DNA of 64,000 nucleotides, taken from Strobilurus pachycystidiatus. Its lineage: Eukaryota; Basidiomycota; Agaricomycetes; Agaricales; Physalacriaceae. The translations under genes were made by a program, and so were the position numbers. Of the stretch, positions 47,574 through 58,551 are shown piece by piece; position 1 is the stretch's first letter, and each line of letters begins with the position of its first letter. The notes under the pieces are model-generated. The model worked only from the letters and a program-made list of their open reading frames with translations, was not told where the DNA came from and did no database searches. The stretch spans positions 1,054,001-1,118,000 of the forward strand of contig JAHLMK010000006.1 of the NCBI GenBank assembly GCA_019915135.1, written 5' to 3'.

Positions 47574-48145
47574 GGTGGTGTGAAGGGAAGCGTGGCGTCA
47601 ACGCACCGGGCGTGCAAATTGTTGCACAGTGCCAACTTCCAAAGTTTTTTACCACGGTCACGGGCCTAGATGGTGAATCGATGAACGTCAACCCACAACA
47701 ACTTGAGTCCACGTCCGATGCAGTCGTTGGCAGACCTTCCAGATAGTCAGGGCGGAAACAGAAGTTGAATCGGTGCACACAAAACAGTCAGCGCGGAGCG
47801 AGAGACTATTGCCATTGGACGAGAAATTGTGAGAGTCTGACGTAACACAAGGCCGAATAACTCACCCATCCCAGCGCAAGTGGACGCGCGGTCGCTCGTG
47901 GATTGAACCCTGCACGGGAGCTTCTGACATGTCTGCAACTTTGAGTGCCAACCATACGACATGTGGATGTCAAACCTCTTCCGATGCGGAAGCTGGATCC
48001 ATATTCACACAAGTGCTAGCGGAATCGCTGTCAGGCCGAAAGCGGCGAACACTTGCCACGGTTCTCACCAAGGTCCCCACAGTATTGACCACACAGAGCC
48101 AGTTCCTTAAATGCCGCGCATCGCGGCCAAGGAATTCCAGTTCTC
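47574..48145. promoter_or_regulatory. Divergent region between HNH C and HNH E
   Basis: Contains the shared upstream DNA of two divergent HNH-type genes. Part of it (47,860-48,000) reappears at 49,440-49,780 in inverted orientation, with the core 'agggttca.tccacgagc.accgc'. Upstream coding exons of either gene may be hidden here. Confidence 0.4.
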
Positions 48146-49368
48146 ATGGAGTGGGCTGCAGGCTCATATCAAAACTACGAAGAACGAGACGTTCACGTAT
48201 GGGCCTCTCGGCGTAAAGGCGGGTATCGCTGCGTTGTGGCCGGTCTGTCTTTGATTGCTCTCTGTGGGCTGCCAGTGTTGCTGATGGTGAACAAGGGTGT
48301 TGGACCGACAACGGGAGGATCACCGTGCCCACATTTTACAGCTGGCTGGACCTGATTATAGACAGTCGGTGTTTCCTACTCGTTCCCTACACACCTGACC
48401 CAAAACGCAGACTCCCAGAACAGAACCTACGTATTGGCGTACGCCGGACCCAACACCGTGACGGGCGAGGAGGACCTAGTTCCCGCCGTAGATTTCAACG
48501 AGACTGTCAGGCTCTTAGTGCGCTCGGGGAATTTTTTAGCGAGATCTGGCAACCAAACGCTCCGACTTGAACCAGGCGAATACTTCTTGTTCAGGTTGTC
48601 CAATGGTGCACTGAACATTACCTGCCCGACACTTGAAAGGACTCAGATCCTTTCACGCATGGCAAGCAGAGGTGTCACTGGCACCGGCAGTGGCACCCCA
48701 AGGAGGCAGTATCGGGTAAGAGTTTCAACTTCATATTTCATGGAATAATGTGCTAACAAACAATTATTGTCAGTTGCAAGCGGTGCGCACCGATGTCCGG
48801 GATCGGGACATGTGCTGTCGGGTCACTGGAATTCTGGTTCCCGATCGTAAGAGGGGCCCTAATTTCAAAGGAATGCAAGTGGCCCATATCTACCCGCTGG
48901 CTCATTGGGATAAGGGAGGTCTCATTGTCTCCTTGCCTTATTCCACTATAACAGGTTTGAACCCTACCTTAGGCGTACCAGCTACTGTCACCGCCAACTA
49001 TGGCTCGCTTGGGCCCACAGTTGGGAGACGATGTTGAGAATGCACTCCTGATGAAATCCGACGTTCATGACCAGTATGATGACTACCAATTTGGCTTTTG
49101 GCAGGTGAGAACAGGTATCTTGATATTCACAATGATCAATTGACCTAGACAACGTTTGTAGGAGATTGTCAATAATGCATACGTAGGTGCACCCAGATTC
49201 TATCGCTTTGAGCGTTCAGGTGCACCATCCGTGACTGAAAATACAGCCATATGGCCCCCTGCGGGCCAAACTAACTCTGTCGATTTTGAGCCGGAGCTTT
49301 TGAGAAATCATTTCGTAGTAGGTCTCATTTGGCACGTTAGCGGCTTAGGGTGGCCCAAGATTCGCTAG
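48146..49368 (+). CDS. HNH endonuclease-like protein, canonical copy E
   Basis: Six exons (48146-48242, 48296-48364, 48411-48715, 48774-48974, 49021-49104, 49162-49368) join to 320 aa. It begins with a family-typical region (DVHVWASRRKGGYRCVVAG; ITVPTFYSWLDLI). The HNH core follows: VRDRDMCCRVTGI, then MQVAHIYPLAHWDK with the metal-binding His present, then ENALLMKSDVHDQYDDYQFG supplying the Asn/His pair. The C-terminus ends WPKIR. Unlike copies A-C, all HNH ligand positions are occupied, so a nuclease or nuclease-derived function is plausible; the target is unknown. The start codon is uncertain, and another upstream exon may exist. Confidence 0.66.
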
Positions 49369-49439
49369 TGTTCACCGAATTTTACCGGTTCTTTTGTTAT
49401 AATTGTCTATCCAACAACATGTTTAAATATCTCTTGCCA

Positions 49440-49790
49440 GTGTATGGTCTGCACTCAAGGTTGCAGACACGTCACAAGCCATTGTGCAGGGTTCAGTCCA
49501 CGAGCAACCGCCGTCCATCTGCACTGACTCCGCTGAGACGGGTGAAAAAAGTCAATTCAACTCAGTCACCGGAGTGGAACCACAGCTTCCTCATGGGAAG
49601 AGGTCGACATCCACATGTTATAATAGTCGAGTGGTCTGCACCTCAGTCTATGATAATGTAGATCTCTCTGTACACTAAGACACATCGAAAACTCCCGTCC
49701 ACTGGCAGGGTCCGGTCCACGGGCAACCGCACGTCCACGACTCCACTTGCGCTGGAACGGGTGAGAGAGATCCATTCAACTCAGCTGGCA
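49440..49790. repeat. Two direct repeats related to the HNH C upstream region
   Basis: Two units at about 49,480-49,580 and 49,690-49,795 share 'gg.tc.gtccacg.gcaaccgc', 'gtcca' and 'acgggtga' elements and end 'ttcaactca'. A third, inverted copy lies at 47,860-48,000. Confidence 0.55.
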
Positions 49791-50599
49791 ATTTAAAGTG
49801 GTTCCACAGCTGAGCCTAGATTACCAGTACTCATTTGGCTTCCGCGGGTCTTCTGATCTGGGACGCCTGTACTAAGTAGTGTGTGCGCATAATCTGCAGC
49901 TACTAATCATGAGGCTCAAATTAAAATCTCATTAATCCCCTGGAAGTCCGGTCATTGTGTGAGATTCGTGCAGTTCTCGGTTTGCCAGTCGAAATCCCTT
50001 CAAGACTGATACGGTTGAGTTGTAAACGCCACACACCAGGAACAAGAAACAAACGAGCTCAAGTCGAAGTAGCCTCATGATGATTCATGTCGAGTAAGAC
50101 GCGCTTAGGAGTCGCGTCAACAATCTGAGGCGGAGATCATCAAGTACCTCCCAGCCAAACTTGAATGGTGGAAGATGACGAGTCCGTGAAGACAACACGT
50201 GTATTTGGCGAGTTACAGACTTCGTCAGACTGATTCTAGCCCCGTCGACGTGCCTCATTGACAGCGGAGTACAGCGTACATGAGCTGCTGCTGCTGATGA
50301 GCATCGCATCACATTGCTCCAAAAAGTATCCCCATTATTGTCTCTTTGTTCTCCTGCCCGTAATCGACGAGTCATGTTCCACATTGATCAGCCTGTGTCC
50401 GATTAAATCTCCGAGTTGGTCATTGAAGCCAGGTCAGATAACAGCACAGCGGAGGACGTGGCTCAAACGTGGCTCCTTTTGCATCATAGAGAAAGATCCG
50501 AAGGCTTCTACACGTTTAGAAAGGGGTTTTGTCAGCGCCTTGATTCCACACATAGCGAGCACGAGATCTGCGGGTTCGCAATAGGGCAATAATGATCAG
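49791..50599. other. Intergenic, no gene recognised
   Basis: Only short ORFs without features. It may include 3' sequence of HNH copy E and old repeat debris. Confidence 0.35.
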
Positions 50600-50837
50600 G
50601 TGTATCCTCTACGTCCGCCAGCAAGCCATATTTACGGCCATCTTGGACAAATCGCACAGAAGACTGAGGTAGGTACACACAAATTCTTTAGAAAGCTCCG
50701 GTGCAATTGATGGACCTATCTTTTGAATCCGACAGCGCCACAATACAGAAAACAGGTCAGGAACGAGTCAGAAGAGAGGAGGCCACCGGGTACGGTGCTT
50801 CTTCGCGTAAGTTCATCAAAGAGGGTTACTTGTGAGC

Positions 50838-51762
50838 TGGTCGTTTCCTGGGTATGGTGCGGTTTGTTGCCGGTTTCCTTGAGAATCTAGCTGATTACAC
50901 ACGCATTCTCACTCCTTTAACCATGAAGGAGCACGACAAGTGCTTTCCCACTTGGACAGACGCGCATAACGACGCGTTTGAGAACATCAAACGCTTGGTC
51001 GTTAGCCGCGAGGTTCTCACTGTTATAGATCACGACAACCCTGGCGAGAACAAGATCTTCCTCGTTTGCGATGCAAGCGAATGGCGCACCGGCGCCATCC
51101 TGATGTGGGGAGCGACCCTAGCCTCTGCACGACCCGTTGCTTTCGACTCTGGCCAACTGACCTCCGCTGAACTTAATTACCCCGTCCACGAAAAGGAATT
51201 ACTAGCAATAGTTCGTGCCCTCAAGAAGTGGCGCGCTGATTGTGTAGACATGCAGGTTTTCGTACTCACAGACCACAGAACTCTCGAGAATTTCAATACT
51301 CAGAAAGATTTATCACGTCGACAACTCCGTTGGCAAGAGTTTCTTTCGCAGTATGACCTTTCTATTGCTTACATCAAAGGTGCCGACAACGTCGGCGCCG
51401 ACGCGCTATCTCGCGTCAAGAACGGACGTTACATTCACGAAGCCCCGGACGAAGCTTCATTCACTTCCTGGCCCGTCTTACCTCAAGCTATCGCCGCCGT
51501 CCTCTCGATCTCCTCCTCAGCCGCCTGCATCCAGACAATCAAGGATGGTTACAAGGTCGACCCTTGGTGTGTCAAACTCACTGAATTACGCGCCCTCCCT
51601 CCCGGGATCTCCTGCGTGAATGGGCTGTGGTACGCCGACGGCCGCCTCATCATTCCCCGATTCTCTTCACTCCGCGAGGACCTATTCCGTTTAGCCCATA
51701 ACCAAGGCGGACATTTCGGTTTCGACAAATCTTACGCTCAACTCAGGGACTCGTATTACTGA
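50838..51762 (+). mobile_element. Ty3/gypsy pol fragment (RT end, RNase H, integrase start)
   Basis: A 302-aa ORF from 50,854 reads FLGMVRFVAGFLENLADYTR (end of reverse transcriptase), FLVCDASEWRTGAILMWG, ELNYPVHEKELLAIVRALKK, FVLTDHRTLENF and NVGADALSR (RNase H-like domain and connection), then the start of the integrase zinc region (LFRLAHNQGGHFGFDKSYAQ). The polyprotein is cut at both ends; no LTR, protease or full integrase is visible. No stop interrupts the remaining reading frame. The element cannot move on its own. Confidence 0.88.
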
Positions 51763-52255
51763 CAGCGCTTACAGATGTCGTGTGCGATGATACGCGCGGG
51801 ATATCTAGCGAGGATAATTTAGCTAGCTAGTTACGGTGAAGAGAGACTCGGAGATGCCCGACGGCAGATGTGGGGAGTCTGGGCCAAGTATAGAGGCCAC
51901 CCATTTCAATGTAGCCTCATGCGGCGCGTTCTTATATTCCCATGAGCAGTGGAACTCAAGTCACTCGGAATATGAGGCGCAGTCATAACCATGATTTTGG
52001 CCCAGAATTTCTGAGCAAGTTGGGTTAGCTCCGGAGCTACGAGTCCATTCTATAATTATATTGAGCTTGCCGAGTCAATTCATGGGAGACGGGATCATCT
52101 ACACACAAAAATTTCGCTCGCTTGTAGGAACAGTAACGAGAGGAGGAAAGCTTCGAGAATGGATCCACGCATAACAGCAAAGAATTGGAGCCACCACGGG
52201 TCATTCGTATAGCAGCGCCACGTGAAAGTCTCTCGAGACTGAGGAGAGCTGAACA

Positions 52256-52330
52256 TCGTCGTCGACGCGTTCATTGATGGTGACCGTCAAGATAGAAACA
52301 CATGCCGGACCGAGCCGAATGGCCGATCAA
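52256..52330 (-). pseudogene. Possible HNH 5' remnant
   Basis: Reverse complement resembles the region just upstream of HNH A and B ('cttgacggtcacc.tcaa..aacgcgtcga'). It lies upstream of the intact lipase and divergent from it, the same arrangement as the lipase relics with HNH A and B. Too short to be certain. Confidence 0.4.
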
Positions 52331-52602
52331 CCGCGATTACCCGGACCGTAGCTGACACGCAAAAACACGCAGCGAATGCAAGATACCCAATCGATGTGGA
52401 TTGGCTTTGGTTGCACTGAATCGGGATGGCTTGCCGTCTCGCCATTTATGACGCTGGGCAAAGTTCTACAGCACCAGCGTTTGCGCGTTGACTGCGAGCT
52501 TGGCTTGCTTGGGAGATAAAGTGGTTAACATGGAGGTAATACAGTAGTTGTGCCCTTCTGTACTCTAGCGTCCGGCGATCAGTTAATTGGTCCGTGCCGA
52601 GT

Positions 52603-52622
52603 ATGAATGAATGAATGAATGA
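52603..52622. repeat. ATGA/TGAA microsatellite
   Basis: About four to five tandem copies of a TGAA tetramer just upstream of the lipase. Confidence 0.8.
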
Positions 52623-52737
52623 TGGCGGATTGGCACGTTGATCACCGACCACCATAATGACCCCCAACTCGGAACCTCATCCAATATCTGCAGGTCTGTC
52701 TGTCCTTTCTCACACATCCCCTTGTCTCTCAGAATAG

Positions 52738-53982
52738 ACTCTGCTTCGACCAGACCTCCACGCCAGTCTCCTCCACTACTTCAAGTACGCGTCCTCCGCC
52801 TACGCACCCATCTGTCCCAGACCAAACGGCAAAGTCCTCGTAGCGGAGGTGTGGGGGATTCCACTGTGCAGTATGACTCCCGATGAGCTCATGTGCTAGT
52901 GTAGTTATCCAACGAGGTTTCAGATGTTCGCGGATATGTCGCTCGGGACGAGCAGAGGAAGGAGTTGGTTGTCGCCTTGCGAGGGAGGTCAGTCCCGCAC
53001 ACCAAGGGTGTATTCGTTGACGTTGATATGCTATGTAGTGCGTCGGTTGCTGATATTCTGCTCGACGCGGCGGCTGTGCAAGTGCCTCTGTTGACGCCGG
53101 GAGTACAAGCGCCTAGTAAGAGCGATCATCTTGCTTCGAGGTTACCTCAGGATGCCAGACGTCCATAGACGGTGTGCTGATTCACAGCGGATTTCTCGTC
53201 GCGTAAGTCATCATTTTCCATTCACGTCCAGTTCTTCATTTTCTCCTCCAGGTGGAATTCAGTGGCCGTACAGATCATCGCCGTTCTGAATGAGCAGCTC
53301 GTGTTCTATCCCGATTACAGCTTGATCGCCTTGGGGCATTCGCTAGGAGGCGCGATAGCGGCACTTGCCGCCATATCTTTCAAGATGAACTTTCCGGACA
53401 ACTCGACGCGCTGCTATACTTACGGCGCACCAAGAACTGGGGTACCATCACCATGATCCATCGGCGATATGCCACCTTGCTGACGGGCTTCAGAACAAGG
53501 CATTCGCGGAATTCTTCAATGAACAATTCGGTTCCGATTCGTACCGAGGCAAGTACTAGTATCAACGTCGTTATCAATGCCTCCCCTTAACCGCCCATTT
53601 ACTTTAGTCGTCCATGGTTCTGATGGGTAACACCTGTTCGGTCCTTGGAAAGGACACGCCGTCTCAATTTTGGCAGAGTTTGCACGATGATTCCTCGGTC
53701 TCTAGGATATCATCATCATGGTAAGTAAGCGCTGACAGAACTATCTCTCGCTAATGAGCCCCGTAGGCGTCGAGTACTGGCAGAAGCACGAACCAGCGAG
53801 CGAGGACACGACGGTGAGATGCTCGGATGACGGCGAAGACCCGCGGTGTTCCGCGTCGGTACCCAGCGAAGGTGTCAATTACGCTCATATGCGGGTATGT
53901 CATGTCGTCTTTCGCTTCCGCTAGGTGGCTTGACCGAGCACAGTACTTTGGAATCTTGGCCACGACACCATTCTGCATGTAA
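52738..53982 (+). CDS. Class 3 (alpha/beta-hydrolase) lipase, 5' end unresolved
   Basis: Ten exon pieces (52738-52848, 52917-52987, 53039-53115, 53151-53202, 53252-53441, 53494-53548, 53609-53627, 53677-53720, 53767-53894, 53944-53982) keep frame for 261 residues. Landmarks: ASLLHYFKYASSAYAPIC, DVRGYVARDEQRKELVVALR, VLIHSGFLVAWNSVA, the nucleophile elbow ALGHSLGGAIAA, YTYGAPRTGN, VVHGSDG (acid of the triad), GYHHHGVEYW (catalytic His), a Cys-rich CSDDGEDPRCSASVPSEG and a C-terminal YFGILATTPFCM. All triad residues are present. One intron is GC-AG and one is only 35 bp. Extracellular relatives begin with a signal peptide; none is visible because a TAG precedes 52738 in frame and no start exon was found, so the 5' end may be lost. 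Confidence 0.8.
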
Positions 53983-54718
53983 TGAACTTATTCAATTGTA
54001 AGATGTGTGTCGAAGGACACATGTGTTCAGATTTGTTGACAAACAAGACGCTGAGAGTGGTCCCGAATCCATGTCCGATCTATTTCCTCGTTGGCGACTC
54101 GTCTTCGTACTGGATGATAACATTCTATTTTTTCCCTTGGCTCTTCACTGTACCTTTGCAAATGGAGGGCCATTTCCAGAAATTGGGTTTCTGCTTAGTC
54201 TGCGGCTCAAGCGGCGCTGTCCACGAATGAACCGTCCTTGAGTAGGTTCGACTCATCTGCACTTGCATGGATTGTTCTCTACTTTAAACCGTCGGCCATG
54301 TCCATCTGATCGAAGTTGTCAGTTCCAACATGAATCCTCCAGTGACAAGAACCTGGCAGCAAAGTCGATGTGGGTAATCGGCTCAAAGCGCGTCTGGCCC
54401 GAGGACTGAGATAGTTGAAAACGGCGCCCACGCGCGGAGGTTGCCGTATGAATGAGCAGGCGGAGACATGTCGACGTGGAATCTGATGGGATAGGAAGAC
54501 CAGTCCTCGGCCACGGACGCGATCCCTTCCTGAAAGCCGAACTCGAGGACATGATAGAAATTAGTAAACAAATGAATAGGAACTGCGACGAATATCCTAC
54601 TGCGAATTGTTAGCCAATACGTCGCTCCATCGATATAGCGCTTACCAGAGTAGTATGTACAATAATTGGGGCACACGATGTGGTATAGTACAAAATGTGA
54701 GAAGTATGGATGAGATCA
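53983..54718. other. Intergenic, no gene supported
   Basis: Minus-strand ORFs at 54,319-54,676 lack recognisable features. This region holds the 3' ends of the lipase and RAD6 genes. Confidence 0.4.
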
Positions 54719-55306
54719 TCAGGCGTCCTCCGACTTTTCCTCGGCGTCTAGCCAACTCTCTTCGACGGTCGCCTTGACGCGCCGAACGTATTCCTTCATA
54801 TTCTCGCGGTAAAGCTGTGCAGCCTCGGCGTTGGCAGGAGAGTTGGGATTAGGATCGTGCAAGAGACTTTGTATGCTAGTGAGGATTGCGGCGACGTCGT
54901 AGGTGGGCGACCAGCGGTTCTGGAGGATGTCAAGACAGAGCTCGCCATTGGCGTAGACGTTGGGGTGAAACATTCGGGAGAGGAACTTGACAGTCGGCGG
55001 CTTGTTCGGGTACGATTCGTCAAAGGTCAGGGTGAGTTTGAAGGTGCCGTCCTCGAATGGCGTGTCGCCTGCGGAGGCGCTAAAGAGTTCCGCGGAAAGA
55101 CAGATGGCGGACAGGACATACCTGGGCCGAATATGACGGCGTTCCAGAGCATGATGTTGTCCGGACATGGGCTGCCTGAGATGCCGCTGGGAGGATCGGT
55201 CGAGAGGCGCTTGAAGTCGCGAATAAGGCGTCGCCGGCAGTTTGTGGACTGGAAGACAGGGAAGGTCGCAATTTATCAGAGAACGACGGAGAGAAGCGCG
55301 CACCAT
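54719..55306 (-). CDS. RAD6: Ubiquitin-conjugating enzyme E2, RAD6/UBC2
   Basis: Three coding exons: ATG alone (55306-55304), then 55248-55122 and 55068-54719, giving 159 aa. It reads [56 protein letters not shown] with the HPN motif and active Cys, [13 protein letters not shown] and a C-terminal acidic tail (EEKSEDA) as in yeast Rad6. With its RING partners it mono-ubiquitinates PCNA and histone H2B and acts in the N-degron pathway. The first intron follows the start codon directly (GTGCGC donor), and the first 3-nt coding exon is needed to supply M before STN. Confidence 0.93.
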   Translation of the reverse strand: MVRASLRRSLINCDLPCLPVHKLPATPYSRLQAPLDRSSQRHLRQPMSGQHHALERRHIRPRYVLSAICLSAELFSASAGDTPFEDGTFKLTLTFDESYPNKPPTVKFLSRMFHPNVYANGELCLDILQNRWSPTYDVAAILTSIQSLLHDPNPNSPANAEAAQLYRENMKEYVRRVKATVEESWLDAEEKSEDA

Positions 55307-55660
55307 GGCGGTAGATGACAAACAGCCGAAGAACAGTGGCGCCAATGAGGCTGAAAGCGGTACTATGTAGCCCCTGTGTAGCCCTAACCCGAGGGTCATG
55401 ATCACCTGACACAGTTGTTGCACTCGCGCTGCTGCCGGCACCTTTGGTTCTCTCCACCTGCCCAGCGCCTCCTCCCCGCGCCTCCGCTGTCCTTTTCCTT
55501 TTTCCGTTCACTATCGACGACACTTAATTGGTAGGGACACTGCTTATCCAAATGGCTGCATTCTGACATCTCAGCAGACACTCACGTTCACTAACGACCA
55601 CCCACATTTATTTAACAGAGAAAAACAAGTTGCCCGTCGCACTGGCTGACGGTCCTCACT
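55307..55660. promoter_or_regulatory. Divergent promoter RAD6 / membrane protein
   Basis: 354 bp between the two start codons, with pyrimidine-rich leader sequence. No specific motif claimed. Confidence 0.4.
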
Positions 55661-58166
55661 ATGGCCGCCCCCACGCAGGAATACCCAAGCTGGCTGACCC
55701 TGGTCACCACGACTATCACCGATGACAGTGGCAACCCCGTAGCCACGTCCACCACCGTAGTCTATCTTCCCCTGACTTATTACGGTCCGAGTGTACGTCT
55801 CTTCTTACTAGCGCCCTAATCTGCGCGTGCTGACACACTGCAGATACCACTGAACTCGGACTGGACATACGGTGGACTCACTCCCCCAGCTACTACTACT
55901 TCTGCATCGGCTACCGAGACCAGTGCTACGATTACATCTACCGAGACATCTATACCGACCACATCATCTGCGATACCTTCCTCTTCTTCTACCTCTGCGT
56001 CACCCTCATCCACAATCTCCGCCTCATCCACATCACCCACATCTTCGTCATCATCCAGCTCTACATTCTCCCCATCCACATCACACGGCTCTGCTACGTC
56101 GTCTTCATCATCCACATCTGCCCCATCAACCAGTGGTGGCCTGGAACGGGGTCAGCTCGTCGGCATCATTGTTGGTTCCATTCTGGGTGCCATCGCTATC
56201 TTCCTCCTGTGCCTAATCTTCTGCCTGAGACGCCGGCGCCGTTCCGTCAGCACTCGCTCTATCTCTCCAATCGATACCGAGCCTGTTATCATCACTGCAG
56301 ACGACGCCAGGTATTCTCCGCGGACGAGCGGCGAAGAAGCAGACACTCTTCTTCAACCAAGCTCGTCCCCCACCGCCCGGCGTCGAGCTGGCGCCAACAC
56401 TGGCAGTCTTCCTTCATCTCATTCATCTGGTGCCTCCGGCTATGGAACAGTTCTCGACAAGCCAACAATAGCAGTACCGGAGACTCCCAATGAAGAGGAC
56501 CGCTTTGATCGTCCGCTCCATCCATGGCAACTCCACTCCCTGGAGGAGGAGGAAGACTCCGTTCTCCCACCCGACGACCTTCCCGAACCCGCGGGACACC
56601 AGACAGACTTTGGGCCCCCTATGTCCTTCCTTGTCGCCGCGGGATTGGTCGAAGGATCGCACAGCACGGCCTCGATCCAAACGCGCAGAACGCAGCGCTC
56701 TTCTTATCCCATGGATGGTGACGAACCAGCCATGTTGGCGACTGCGCGCCGCGTAAGGGTCGATGGACCCCGTACCTCGCCTGAAACTCGCAATCTTCCC
56801 CTCGAAAGCCCTGAAGCAGGACCTAGCTCTCCTCGAAGAACGCCCCGTGGAAATGGTGGTCTCCTAGGCCTGACAGGTCTGGCTGGACTAGGACGCTTCA
56901 GTTGGTTCAGCAGTCTCACGTCTTCGAGAGGTCATTCCCGTGAGCGCGAGCGCGACATTGAGAGCGGGACGGCCTTGCTGGACGATGCCCCTCCCGAGAT
57001 GGCTGAACGACCAACGCGCTTGGGCGCAGGCCTCGGCCTCGGACTGACTGCTGAAGGCACTCGGCCCGTGTCCAACATCAGCGCCAGAAGTGCTGCGTCT
57101 GCAACGACGATGTATCACGATGCTCAGTCCTCCTTATCGAGTACACCTGGGTTGCGGCCTCCACCGCGAGCTCTCACACCGTCCAGCCAAGGAGAACTCA
57201 ATGTCATGCCATGGACTGGCCGAGATTCGGCGTATTTCACACCGCAGACGCCTGGAGACGTCGATCCCTGGGATTCAGTACCGCCTATGCCCCCACCTCC
57301 AGGTGCACACGCCTTGAGTGGTGGCGACATTGATATCCTAGACATGCCCGCGCCGAGAGGCATCTCTCCCTTCAACTCTTCGGCGTCCACCAAAGTGCAG
57401 CTTCCCAGTGTTCACGAGTCTGCACGCCTTTTGGCAACTCCGAAAGCATGGGACGATACTATGGGCAATACTCCTTCCATGGGATCCTTCGCGGCACAAT
57501 CCGACAGTACTCAGGTCGAAGGTGCTGGCATCAGCATCGATGTGTTGGAGGAGGAACCACCTGCGGCAGGAGACGTTTGGAAGTCGATGGCTTCTGTTCT
57601 AGGCACAGGTGCAGACACTCTTGGCGTTCCCGGGAATAGGACGACGTTTGGAATGGTGAGTCGTTCGTCTTCCTTCTCTACACGGTTCACTGATCCCGGG
57701 CCTTTCTTAGCCTCAACTCGTACATCCGCCAAATCATGCTTCAGAACAGGGATCCCTGCATTCGATGCGCTCGCATCTCAGCCCCAACTCCAGTCACTCT
57801 GCGGGCTCTGCGCCGGCTTCTCGCCGTGACGGGTCTGGATCGACTTCCTCCTATAGCCATCCCCGCTCCAAAAGTACGACGAGCGGATCGTCGCTGGCCC
57901 ACTCCAACAGCATCACGTCGGATGGGCGCCGTCGACGACCGCGAGGCGCTAGCGGACCGATTTCTCCAGCGGTGTCGGCGTTTGGGCACATCAGTCCCGT
58001 GAGCTCACCAGAGCGGGCGCATCTGTCTGACCATGATCTCGAGCCCGGGCATGTGTCTGTCTTCGCCGATGCTCGTGCACGCGACAGGTCCCAGTCACCT
58101 CCGCTGAGCCCCCTGCTCATGTCGCCTTGGGCGGGCGGGCTGGATAAGGAGTGGCAAGCGACGTGA
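55661..58166 (+). CDS. Ser/Thr-rich single-pass membrane protein (MID2/WSC-like layout)
   Basis: Three exons (55661-55792, 55844-57655, 57711-58166) give 799 aa. Residues 1-45 form a short region with Thr repeats (WLTLVTTTITDDSGNP). Then a Ser/Thr-rich stretch to about residue 160 looks heavily O-glycosylated. One membrane helix follows (LVGIIVGSILGAIAIFLLCL) with a stop-transfer RRRRR. The long cytoplasmic part is Pro/Ser-rich and disordered (PDDLPEPAGHQTDFGPPMSF; PRRTPRGNGG). There is no clear N-terminal signal peptide. The layout resembles cell-wall stress sensors, but no WSC domain is present, so function is not assigned. It is common as a hypothetical family in agaricomycetes (recollection). 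Confidence 0.72.
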
Positions 58167-58551
58167 CGACGAAAATATGTGCTACCTACCTCCCTCCCTC
58201 CCCCTACCCTCTTTTTCATATGATGTGCGTTAGGCACTTGTACACAGCATTTCGACCGGGACGTACAACATCTTGGACCATTTTTACTGACGTTGCGCTG
58301 TATATATGACTTTTTTTCTTGCTTTTCTTGGGTTTTGACCTTTTGCTCGTAGCTTTCATTGTTACGATGTAGTTACTTACGACCCCATGTCATGATTATG
58401 ACTCGAAATGTATTGCTGTGCTCTATGAGCTATGTGTGAGCGTAAGAGTCGGACAATTGTAGTCGCATTTCCGAAGATTCTTGATTCTAGTACAAGGGAA
58501 GAATAATGTCCCATATATTGAAGGATGGCAAGCCGTGATAGACGCGCAATA
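58167..58551. other. 3' region of the membrane-protein gene
   Basis: T-rich tracts and no ORF of interest; probably 3' UTR and intergenic DNA. Confidence 0.4.

Larger units (their letters stand above)
50600..52330. repeat. Degenerate segment, copy 3, interrupted
   Basis: The left part (50,600-50,820) matches copies 1 and 2 ('cctctacgtccgccag', 'cgacag.gccacaatacag', 'gaggccaccg'). The right part resumes at 51,765 ('acagatgtcgtgtgcg', 'gggatatctagcga'). In copies 1 and 2 these two parts are about 50 bp apart; here a retroelement fragment of about 0.9 kb separates them. Confidence 0.6.

Noticed and set aside
53441..53766. Early suspicion that the lipase is a pseudogene because of stops after YGAPRTG
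   Set aside because: Short introns bring the acid and His of the triad into frame; only the 5' end remains doubtful.
54319..54676. Minus-strand ORFs of 77 and 97 codons upstream of RAD6 3' end
   Set aside because: No domain, composition unlike neighbouring genes; probably intergenic.
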